From NCBI GenBank assembly GCA_036001325.1, contig DASYUK010000128.1, positions 1 to 14,677 of the forward strand: 14,677 nt of DNA, given 5' to 3'. The notes under the pieces are model-generated. The model saw only the letters and a list, made by a program, of their open reading frames with translations, had not been told where the DNA came from and did not search any database. This document shows, piece after piece, positions 1 to 6,723 of this stretch; the stretch's first letter is position 1, and each line of letters opens with the position of its first letter. This stretch comes from DASVHS01 sp036001325 (GTDB taxonomy: Bacteria; Acidobacteriota; Thermoanaerobaculia; Gp7-AA8). The position numbers and the translations under genes are program-made.

Positions 1-42
1 GAGAAAAAAGTAGAAGACGCGGCGAACATCATCACAATGCAT
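1..42 (-). CDS. N-terminus of a probable zinc-finger anti-sigma factor (partial)
   Basis: The minus strand opens an ATG at 42-40 and runs off the window after 14 codons, MHCDDVRRVFYFFL. The pattern M-x-C-x-x-V-x(5)-FL is how zf-HC2/RsrA-type anti-sigma factors begin; they usually continue with D-G-E-L and a H-x3-C-x2-C zinc site. A possible ribosome site (AAGGGA, complement of 53-58) lies about 10 bases upstream. It lies immediately downstream of the ECF sigma gene on the same strand, which is where cognate anti-sigma genes usually sit, although a strong terminator separates the two. The identification rests on 14 residues and on context, so it is tentative; the zinc-binding H-x3-C-x2-C part is outside the window. 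Confidence 0.45.
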   Translation of the reverse strand, partial: MHCDDVRRVFYFFL

Positions 43-143
43 GCGACCAGGTCCCTTCCATGATGCGCGAGATTACGACACCCGGCCGATTGCAACGAAG
101 TTGTGTCAATGGAGAATTCCGCGGGAAGAGGCCGGTACGTCTG

Positions 144-177
144 TTCTCCGCTTTCCGCTTTCCGCTCTCCGCGCTCC
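144..177. repeat. Pyrimidine-rich heptamer tandem repeat
   Basis: About four and a half imperfect copies of a ctttccg-like heptamer (tctccg, ctttccg, ctttccg, ctctccg, cgctcc) lie between the sigma factor terminator and the putative anti-sigma start. No coding sense was found. The rest of 43-180 holds no gene I can support; a TTGACA on the minus strand (109-104) has no matching -10 at normal spacing. Confidence 0.6.
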
Positions 178-180
178 AGA

Positions 181-216
181 GGAAAAAAGAAACGCCCGCG
201 ATTTCTCGCGGGCGTT
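181..216 (-). terminator. Rho-independent terminator of the ECF sigma gene
   Basis: A perfect 10-bp stem, AACGCCCGCG (191-200) with CGCGGGCGTT (207-216), closes a 6-base loop. On the minus strand it is followed at once by TCTTTTTTCC (190-181). A GC-rich stem plus U-run is a textbook intrinsic terminator, 25 bases beyond the sigma gene stop codon. It would separate, or attenuate, transcription into the downstream putative anti-sigma gene. Confidence 0.92.
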
Positions 217-240
217 GGGAATGTTGTTAGAGCGTACCGC

Positions 241-1020
241 TCATCCAATATCGAACTGCTCTTCTTCTGCCTGTTCGTCTTCTTCGAGATCGAACTCGAA
301 GTCTTCTTCCTGTTCCGCAAAGAGCGCCTCTTCTTCGCTCTCCTCCTCAGGTTCTTCAACCGGCTGCTCGGGATGAGGATCTTTCTTCGCCTTCGCGCGC
401 TCTTCTTCTTTGCGCGAGCGCATCTTGGCCGGCTCGCCGCCGTGGCGGATGTAGCCGTACTTCCGCGCGTACTCGAGCAGCGTGCGCTCGAGCATCTTGC
501 GGCCGCGATAGAGTCGCGACATCACGGTGCCGACCGGGCAGTCGAGAATCTCCGCGATCTCCTTGTACGAGAATCCTTCGATGTCGGCGAGCAGGACCAC
601 CATCTTGTAGTCGTGCGGCAGCGAGTCGAGGGCGCGCTTGACGTCTTCGTCCATCATGTCCTGGAAGATGTCGGTCTCCGGATCTTTGATCAGATCGGGT
701 GCGTTCTTCTGGATCACTCGCTCGTACGACTCTTCGATCTCGGAGAAGTCGATCTTGTGGGGCGTCAGCTTCTTCTTCCGATAGTTGTTGATGAAGGTGT
801 TCTTCATGATCTTGAAGAGCCACGCCTTGAAGTTGGTGCCTTCCTCGAACTTGTCGTAATACTTGTACGCCTTCAGATACGTCTCCTGAACGAGGTCCTC
901 GGCGTCCTCGGAATTCCGCGTCATCCGGTAGGCGGTGTTGTAGAGCGAGTCGACGTAAGGCATCGCTGCCTTCTCGAAGTCCCAACCCTGCTCGTGCTCG
1001 TTCGCTACCGCGCTCTTCAT
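241..1020 (-). CDS. ECF-type RNA polymerase sigma factor with charged C-terminal tail
   Basis: A group 4 (ECF) sigma-70 factor of 259 aa that directs RNA polymerase to a dedicated promoter set. Region 2 spans about residues 20-85, with DAEDLVQETYLKAYK and FKAWLFKIMKNTFINNYRKK. Region 4, with the DNA-binding helix-turn-helix, spans about 125-185 and includes FSYKEIAEILDCPVGTVMSRLYRGR. Typical ECF factors end soon after region 4; here another 65 residues follow, first Lys/Arg-rich (199-213) then strongly acidic (220-257, mostly Glu/Asp). The start is supported by GGGAGAG five bases upstream of the ATG (complement of 1024-1030). A long leader precedes it, an intrinsic terminator ends it, and a likely anti-sigma gene follows. 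The target regulon cannot be read from the sequence. Confidence 0.95.
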   Translation of the reverse strand: MKSAVANEHEQGWDFEKAAMPYVDSLYNTAYRMTRNSEDAEDLVQETYLKAYKYYDKFEEGTNFKAWLFKIMKNTFINNYRKKKLTPHKIDFSEIEESYERVIQKNAPDLIKDPETDIFQDMMDEDVKRALDSLPHDYKMVVLLADIEGFSYKEIAEILDCPVGTVMSRLYRGRKMLERTLLEYARKYGYIRHGGEPAKMRSRKEEERAKAKKDPHPEQPVEEPEEESEEEALFAEQEEDFEFDLEEDEQAEEEQFDIG

Positions 1021-1324
1021 GATCTCTCCCGTGGATCAAACATCAAACTTCACACTCCATGCCTCATGCAACATTAGATGCAGCAGCAAATAAATTAGTT
1101 ACTCCCGAACCGCAAACCATTGAAATCAGGAAAGTTCAGGGTTCGGATCTCACGATGGCTCAACGGAGTCGCGTCACCAGCTTCGGACACGGCTGTCCTC
1201 GAAATCAGTTTTACTCAATGAAAGACTACGGTCGTCAGGCGGGAAATGCTGGCAAACCCGATGTGAACAAACAGTCACACCGGGGATATTCCCGAGATTG
1301 ATTATACACGGTCCGCGGGAGAGA
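1021..1324 (-). ncRNA. Long 5' leader of the ECF sigma gene with hairpins; no gene seen
   Basis: From the promoter at 1301-1328 to the sigma start there are about 275 transcribed bases with no supportable open reading frame. Two hairpins stand out. At 1258-1283 a 9-bp stem (one G-U pair when read on the minus strand) closes an 8-base loop. At 1185-1198 GGACA/TGTCC closes a 4-base loop, and a TTC/GAA pairing just outside lengthens it. A near-palindrome, cggggatattcccg (1281-1294), overlaps the expected transcription start. I could not match the leader to any riboswitch consensus I know. It could be a regulatory leader, a small RNA or simply a long untranslated region. Confidence 0.4.
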
Positions 1325-1328
1325 TCAA
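1301..1328 (-). promoter_or_regulatory. Sigma-70 type promoter upstream of the ECF sigma gene
   Basis: On the minus strand TTGATC (1328-1323) is followed after 16 bases by a perfect TATAAT (1306-1301). The -35 box overlaps the stop codon of the J-domain gene. Predicted start is near 1294, giving a leader of about 275 bases before the sigma gene. Spacing and the -10 box are good; the -35 matches four of six consensus bases. Confidence 0.65.
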
Positions 1329-2047
1329 TCCCGGTAGATGGCCAGCAGGGCTTCGTAGGCCCGCGTGATCTCGATGAATCGCGCTGCCTCGCTTCGCTGT
1401 GTCTCGTCCGATGCTTCGTGAAACTTGTCTGGATGATGCTGGGCGGCAAGCCGGCGATAGGCCGTGATGATGATCTGTCGCGTGGGAGCTCCTTCAATCT
1501 GTAGAACACGAAGCCATTCCGCTGTTCGGCTTTCGTCGCGGACGAAGAGCGGCATCGCGCCGCCGCCTCGATCGGCCTCGCGAGGCCGTGCGTCTTTCGC
1601 GTGATCGATGTATTCGAAGCCATATCGTTCGCGGAGACGAGCGAGCGCATCGGTGTGAAACCCGAGAGCGAAGCTGAGGTCGAGCAGCGCCGCGTACTGC
1701 CGCAGCGGTACGGGAGCTTTACGCGCCGCGGCAAACTGGACGGCGGTCTCGAGCAGTCGCGCGCGGTCCGCATCCGACGCGACGCGCGCGTACGACTCAC
1801 CCCAACTCATCATATCGACGCCGCGCGTCACGCGTGAGCCGAGTCCTGCGCCGCGACGGATCTGCCGTAATGCATCATCCGGCGTGACACCACCGGCGAT
1901 GAGCACCTGATACAGGATCGATGCGGCGATCTGATCGCGATCGGCGGCCTGCTTTGTATCCGCCTTAGCCAGCGCGAATGCAATCAGACTGAAGACCGCG
2001 ACCGCGCCGCCGACGACGATCATCACGAGGACCGCGAGGAGCTCCAT
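1325..2047 (-). CDS. Membrane-anchored J-domain co-chaperone-like protein
   Basis: A 240-aa protein with one N-terminal membrane segment (about residues 4-27), a helical middle and a C-terminal J domain (about 177-240). The J domain carries the HPD tripeptide (205-207, AQHHPDKFHEA) needed to stimulate the ATPase of a DnaK/Hsp70 partner, followed by the usual FIEITRAYEALL helix. The middle part (about 95-142) resembles the TerB-like helical region of DjlA, but that comparison is by eye. The domain order, anchor first and J domain last, matches DjlA-type proteins rather than DnaJ, which has its J domain at the N-terminus and zinc-finger repeats. It lies downstream of the pterin/DUF1802 pair, separated by a repeat element. 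No clear Shine-Dalgarno precedes the ATG. A single-pass anchor should place the J domain in the cytoplasm. Confidence 0.85.
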   Translation of the reverse strand: MELLAVLVMIVVGGAVAVFSLIAFALAKADTKQAADRDQIAASILYQVLIAGGVTPDDALRQIRRGAGLGSRVTRGVDMMSWGESYARVASDADRARLLETAVQFAAARKAPVPLRQYAALLDLSFALGFHTDALARLRERYGFEYIDHAKDARPREADRGGGAMPLFVRDESRTAEWLRVLQIEGAPTRQIIITAYRRLAAQHHPDKFHEASDETQRSEAARFIEITRAYEALLAIYRD

Positions 2048-2059
2048 CAGTCACGAGTG

Positions 2060-2181
2060 CCCTCTCCCTCCGGGAGAGGGTGGCCCCGAACGCAGTGAGG
2101 GGCCGGGTGAGGGGCGTGCCTCATCCGAGTCGCACGCCCCTCATCCGGCGCTTCGCGCCACCTTCTCCCCGAGGGAGAAGG
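2060..2181. repeat. Two-hairpin repeat element, copy 1
   Basis: The element begins with CCCTCTCCC-tcc-GGGAGAGGG (2060-2080), continues through a gccgggtgaggggcgtg / cacgcccctcatccggcg inverted pair and ends with CCTTCTCCCCGAGGGAGAAGG (2161-2181). The same arrangement recurs at 11668-11763, and a half version at 3066-3126. It fills the gap between the DUF1802 and J-domain genes and reaches into the end of the DUF1802 reading frame, supplying its last dozen codons and its stop (2141-2143). Confidence 0.85.
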
Positions 2182-2680
2182 CTAAAGAAAGCTTGCCCCG
2201 AAGGTCGGCATCGCTTAATACCGGCCGCGATCCGTCGACATCGATCTCTTCGTCGACGCTGAGCCAGCTTCGGCAACCAGCGTATTCGTCGCGAAAGATG
2301 ACCTCGACGGGCCGCGCTAATACGTACGTCCGCACGCCGATGACGTGCAGCGCCTGATCGGGTCGAAAGCGATAGCGCGCTTCGAGCGTCTCGCGCGGGA
2401 GAGCCACGACGAGCGGCGCCAGTCGATCGAGCATTTCCGCGTCACGCGTGCTCCATGTGCGCACGACTTCGCACCAGTGTGTGATCGTGACACCTCTCCG
2501 CGCTTCATCCTCACCCTGATGAAAGTACGTCGGATAGAGATAGAACTGTGGAGCTTCGACGCCGAACTTCGGATCAGCGATGCCGCCTTTGCGAATCAGG
2601 ATGACCTGTTCGCCACGGCCAAGAGCGTCGATGACCGTCGACCATTCTTTGAGAGCGGTGTGATTCGGGAGTTTTTTCAT
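2141..2680 (-). CDS. DUF1802 family protein
   Basis: A 179-aa protein recognised from conserved DUF1802 blocks: an N-terminal H-x2-LKEW-x(4)-DAL-x-RGEQ stretch, then ILIRKGGI (27-34) and YLYPTYFHQ (47-55). The biochemical role of DUF1802 is unknown. The ATG overlaps the stop of the upstream pterin gene (ATGA, 2677-2680), so translation is probably coupled and the two may work together. The final residues, SLGEKVARSAG, and the stop codon are encoded by the repeat element at 2060-2181, so the native C-terminus has probably been replaced or extended. No membrane segment is visible; a cytoplasmic location is likely. Confidence 0.8.
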   Translation of the reverse strand: MKKLPNHTALKEWSTVIDALGRGEQVILIRKGGIADPKFGVEAPQFYLYPTYFHQGEDEARRGVTITHWCEVVRTWSTRDAEMLDRLAPLVVALPRETLEARYRFRPDQALHVIGVRTYVLARPVEVIFRDEYAGCRSWLSVDEEIDVDGSRPVLSDADLRGKLSLAFSLGEKVARSAG

Positions 2681-3303
2681 GGAACGAATTTGACGGAGTT
2701 GACCGGCCCTTCCCAGATCGTCACGGAAGTGACGATCGCATTCTCATCGGCTACAGCAGAAGTCAGCTCGCGATGGAACCAGGCGGCGATGTTCTCGGCC
2801 GATGGGTTGATCTCGTTGAAGGGCGGAACGTCGTTGATGCAGCCGTAATCGAGTTTCTTCGCCAGCATCTCCAGCTTGCGCTTGGCACTGACGAAGTCGA
2901 CGGCGATCGCGTCGCTGTCGATTCCGCCGTCGCGCGACGCGAGATCGGCTTCCACTTTGTACGAGTGACCGTGAAGCGGCTCGGAGATGCCGCGATATTC
3001 GCGCAGATAGTGCGCCGCTTCGAAGCGGGCTTCGACTCGGACGCTGTAATGCCTCGTGTCTGCTCGCCCCTCACCCGCGCCTCTCGCTTCGCTCGATACG
3101 CTGCCCTCTCCCGACGGGAGAGGGCGCTGAAAGAAGATGTGGTCGATTGTGCTCTCGCTCGCTCCGGCCTCGCGCAGCTCCTCCGGCGTCGATTGCGATC
3201 GCAGCAGATCCTCCGCTCGCCGATCGTCATAGCACGCGCCGGCATTCGAATCCTCGGCCAGCGATAGCAGTGTTTCAAGCGTTTTCCTGCGGCGCTCGTC
3301 CAC
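2677..3303 (-). CDS. 6-pyruvoyl-tetrahydropterin synthase / QueD family protein
   Basis: A T-fold pterin-binding protein of 208 aa, COG0720 family, whose members act on dihydroneopterin triphosphate in queuosine, folate or biopterin pathways. The zinc ligands look intact: H98 in RFEAAHYL, and H111 and H113 in LHGHSYKVEA. NDVPPFNEINPSAENIAAWF (157-176) and WEGP (197-200) are typical of the core. The usual catalytic Cys four residues before HGH is Ser107, and the usual LDH triad His is Tyr153 (LDYGCIND). Glu108 gives E-x-x-H-G-H, the signature reported for PTPS-III enzymes that bypass FolB in folate synthesis. About 85 residues precede the core; residues 60-79 come from an in-frame repeat. The start is GTG without a Shine-Dalgarno sequence. 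It could be a PTPS-III enzyme or an inactive homologue. Confidence 0.85.
   Translation of the reverse strand: MDERRRKTLETLLSLAEDSNAGACYDDRRAEDLLRSQSTPEELREAGASESTIDHIFFQRPLPSGEGSVSSEARGAGEGRADTRHYSVRVEARFEAAHYLREYRGISEPLHGHSYKVEADLASRDGGIDSDAIAVDFVSAKRKLEMLAKKLDYGCINDVPPFNEINPSAENIAAWFHRELTSAVADENAIVTSVTIWEGPVNSVKFVP
3066..3126. repeat. Half-length hairpin repeat inside the pterin gene, copy 2
   Basis: Read on the minus strand the copy is CCCTCTCCC-gtc-GGGAGAGGG followed by a GC-rich stretch ending in gcgggtgaggggc. It matches the first half of the elements at 2060-2181 and 11668-11763, in inverted orientation. It stays in frame and encodes residues about 60-79 of the pterin protein, beginning R-P-L-P-S-G-E-G. 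Confidence 0.85.
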
Positions 3304-3337
3304 GTTGAGCGGAAGTGTACAATGCGCGCGCCCGCCC

Positions 3338-3434
3338 TATCCTGAGGCGCCGCAGGCGCCGAGGGATCTCCAGTGGCACAGAGATGAACGTGATTCGCTG
3401 GGCGCACCGGAGATCCTTCGCTTCGCTCAGGATA
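3338..3434. repeat. About 97-bp inverted-repeat element between divergent genes
   Basis: The ends are perfect inverted repeats: tatcctgag (3338-3346) with ctcaggata (3426-3434), and ggatctcc (3364-3371) with ggagatcc (3409-3416). A GC-rich gcgccgcaggcgcc and a cttcgcttcg stretch lie inside the arms. It looks like a non-autonomous palindromic or REP/MITE-like element. It fills the region between the pterin gene and the zinc-ribbon gene, so the zinc-ribbon start must lie to its right. Confidence 0.75.
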
Positions 3435-3452
3435 GACTCGGCACGATTCGCG

Positions 3453-3929
3453 ATGCCCCTTCCAAAAAGTATTCGCTGCACGAACTGCGATCGCATGTAT
3501 CCCGAAGGCTGGAAGCGCTGTCCTTACTGCGGCTTCGACCCTCTTCGGATGAAGCTGGAGTCGCAGTCGCGCCGCTTCATGCAGAAGAAGGTGCAGGAGT
3601 TCGAGCAACGGACCGGGCGTCCGCGACGTGAAGAGAAACGACCGGCACCTCCGCCGCAGCGACCGCCGCGACGAGAGCGCGAACGCGATCGCCAGCAGCA
3701 ACAGGTGCAGCGTCCGGAGCAACCCCGCGGACGCCGTCGTCGTCGCGGCCGAGGAGGGCGAGATCGCGTTCAGTCGGCCCCTCCGCAGCCGCAGCAGCGA
3801 ACGGCACCGTCGCCACAACAACCGATACCGGGTGGTGATCGCGGACGGCGTCGACGTCGATTTCGCAGACGCCGGCGCGGCGGCGACGGAGGCGGCAATC
3901 ATCCGCCACCGAAACCTCCCGAAGCCTAA
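3453..3929 (+). CDS. Zinc-ribbon protein with Arg/Pro/Gln-rich disordered tail
   Basis: Starting at the ATG at 3453 gives 158 aa. The N-terminus is a compact zinc ribbon, C9-x2-C12-x10-C23-x2-C26 (CTNCDRMYPEGWKRCPYCG). A short helix (about 33-53) follows, then a low-complexity tail rich in Arg, Pro, Gln and Gly with RGRRRRRGRGG and GRRRRRFRRRRRGG blocks. Such arginine tails suit RNA, ribosome or other polyanion binding, but I recognise no named family. The frame extends upstream to a GTG at 3315, but those codons are the inverted-repeat element, so I prefer 3453 even though no Shine-Dalgarno is visible. Its stop overlaps the stop of the convergent rhomboid-like gene. The intact Cys spacing and clean reading frame argue that it is a real gene. 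Confidence 0.7.
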   Translation: MPLPKSIRCTNCDRMYPEGWKRCPYCGFDPLRMKLESQSRRFMQKKVQEFEQRTGRPRREEKRPAPPPQRPPRRERERDRQQQQVQRPEQPRGRRRRRGRGGRDRVQSAPPQPQQRTAPSPQQPIPGGDRGRRRRRFRRRRRGGDGGGNHPPPKPPEA

Positions 3930-4831
3930 CTAGTCGTTCCTTCCGGAACGGCGTTCTCGGGCGGTGCAGCCGCCGGACGCTTCATCATCATGAAGCGGAC
4001 GGAGCACTCGGAGAATCCCTCACAACGAATGCAGTAGCCGTCGTTGTTCTCCGGCTTGAAATCGGGTGGCGGACAGATGTTGACGCCGCGCACGATGTCG
4101 CGCTCGGATTGCGCGATGAGGCGATCGATCTCAGTCGCGTTCCCGCTGTTGATCGCGCGCTTGATGGCTACGAAGCGCGCCGCGTTACGAATCGCGGTGC
4201 CGTCCGGGACTCCATCGTCATCGATACCGTCCTTCTCCCGGATCACGATCACGCGCACGCGTTGCGACAGAAAAAATGCGTAGCTCACCGCGCAGCCGAC
4301 GAGCGCCGCGATGTTCGACCGCCCTCCCGCGAATACACCGGCGATGAGAACGAGGGCCGCGACATACGCGATCCAGCGGATGCGCACCGGCACGGCGCCG
4401 AACAGATAGAACGTCTGCTGCGGAAACGTCGACGCGTAGACGAAGAGCAGGGAGAAATTGACGAAATACGATCCGAGAAGCGGGATGCCGAGAGCCGCGG
4501 CGGTGATCGCCGAGCCGACGGTCGAGATCGCGAAGAAGGCGAGGAAGTTCCACGTCCCCCACTCTTCCTCGACCGATGACCCCATCAGATAGAGGAGAAG
4601 CAGAGTGAAAAAGAGCACGAGCGGCCGAGGAAAGACGAACCATCCTTGTCCCGCCTGCGTGAACTGATACGTGAACACGCGCCATACTTCGCCGGCGGCG
4701 ACGGCTCCGCGCTCAAACGAAAAGAGGCGCGCGTATTTCTCCGTATCCTGGTACTCGAGGAAGAAAAACGCGATGGTCAGGAACAGCAGGATATAGACGC
4801 TGCGAAGGTTCTCGCCTCTCGATCGGAACAT
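3926..4831 (-). CDS. Rhomboid-like multi-pass membrane protein, catalytic residues not seen
   Basis: A 301-aa protein with about six membrane segments (near 12-26, 70-84, 95-115, 118-135, 148-168, 172-188). GEVWRVFTYQFT and LYLMGSSVEEEWGTWNFLAFF resemble the L1 region and second to third helices of rhomboid/derlin-like proteins. The rhomboid serine motif G-x-S-G is absent; the corresponding helix reads GSYFVNFSLLF. The last helix, SNIAALVGCAVSYAFF, lacks the catalytic His. It is therefore probably a pseudo-rhomboid that binds rather than cuts membrane proteins. A cytoplasmic or periplasmic tail of about 110 residues carries four cysteines (253, 267, 270, 276; C-x13-C-x2-C-x5-C), a possible metal site. 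It lies 13 bases after the DUF192 gene, likely in the same operon. Confidence 0.75.
   Translation of the reverse strand: MFRSRGENLRSVYILLFLTIAFFFLEYQDTEKYARLFSFERGAVAAGEVWRVFTYQFTQAGQGWFVFPRPLVLFFTLLLLYLMGSSVEEEWGTWNFLAFFAISTVGSAITAAALGIPLLGSYFVNFSLLFVYASTFPQQTFYLFGAVPVRIRWIAYVAALVLIAGVFAGGRSNIAALVGCAVSYAFFLSQRVRVIVIREKDGIDDDGVPDGTAIRNAARFVAIKRAINSGNATEIDRLIAQSERDIVRGVNICPPPDFKPENNDGYCIRCEGFSECSVRFMMMKRPAAAPPENAVPEGTTS
3935..3950. other. Hairpin just beyond the zinc-ribbon stop
   Basis: CGTTCC-TTCC-GGAACG forms a perfect 6-bp stem with a 4-base loop, starting six bases after the zinc-ribbon stop codon. It lies inside the last codons of the convergent rhomboid-like gene. There is no T-run, so it is at best a weak or Rho-assisted transcript end. 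Confidence 0.3.
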
Positions 4832-4844
4832 GATTACCTGTATG

Positions 4845-5304
4845 TCAGCGGACGACGATGTTGTCCAGCCGTTCGAACTTCAGTGTAGACCCATTCGCCA
4901 CGCGATGCTTACCGGCCTCGCCGCCGCCGAGCTCGAGAACATACTTCGCCTGCGCGTGCGGCGGATAGCTGGGGCACGGATCGGCCTTGCACGGCGGCAC
5001 GTTGCTCTCGACGTGAACGACACGCTTCTGATCGTCAATCCAGATCATGTCGAGCGGAACGAGCGTGTTCTTCATCCAGAACGGATAGTCGCCGCTCCGC
5101 GGAAACAGGAAGAGCATGGCCGTTCCGGCGGGCAAGCGGTCTCGATACATCAGACCTTGCGCGCGCGTCTGGTCATCCGCGGCGATCTCGATGCGAACGG
5201 CGTAGCCGTCTGGAAGAGTGATGACGGGACCGGTGTAGGGCTGCGTCGGTGTGACAGGCACGGGCTTGCTACAAGTGATCAGCAGCGCCACGACGAGCGC
5301 CGCG

Positions 5305-5315
<11 letters not shown>
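4845..5315 (-). CDS. DUF192 family exported protein, possible lipoprotein
   Basis: A 156-aa protein with an N-terminal export signal (ALVVALLITC, Cys15) and a DUF192 domain. DUF192 is recognised by QGLMYRDRLPAGTAMLFLFP (53-72), FWMKNTLVPLDMIWID (79-94) and the downstream YVLELGGGEAGKHRV. DUF192 proteins form small beta-rich domains of unresolved function. The lipobox is imperfect (Thr at -1), so lipid attachment at Cys15 is possible but not certain. Cys109 and Cys114 (PPCKADPCPSYPPH) may form a disulfide in the periplasm. The GTG start lies inside the 3' end of the response regulator gene (11-bp overlap) with GAGG six bases upstream, so translation is likely coupled. Confidence 0.85.
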
Positions 5316-6711
<1,396 letters not shown>

Positions 6712-6717
6712 GGATCG

Positions 6718-6723
6718 ATTATA
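6718..6723 (-). promoter_or_regulatory. -10 box placed for leaderless transcription of the response regulator
   Basis: A perfect TATAAT on the minus strand is followed by six bases (CGATCC) and then the GTG start codon, so transcription would begin at or next to the start codon. No Shine-Dalgarno is present. The TAA inside the box is also the stop codon of the helicase gene. No convincing -35 box is visible at 17 bases. Confidence 0.5.

Noticed and set aside
103..1077. 324-codon open frame on the plus strand opposite the sigma factor
   Set aside because: Phe/Leu/Arg-rich translation is the complement of the acidic tail; the minus frame has regions 2 and 4 of a sigma factor.
1124..1140. TGAACTT on the minus strand as an ECF-type -35 for autoregulation
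   Set aside because: No fitting ECF -10 at 16-17 bases; one partial box is not enough.
1059..1301. 80-codon plus-strand open frame in the sigma leader region
   Set aside because: No ribosome site, no recognisable motif, and it overlaps hairpins and the minus-strand promoter.
3315..3452. Upstream extension of the zinc-ribbon gene to a GTG at 3315
   Set aside because: These codons are mainly the inverted-repeat element, with no homologous-looking protein sequence before the MPLPKSIRCTNC start.
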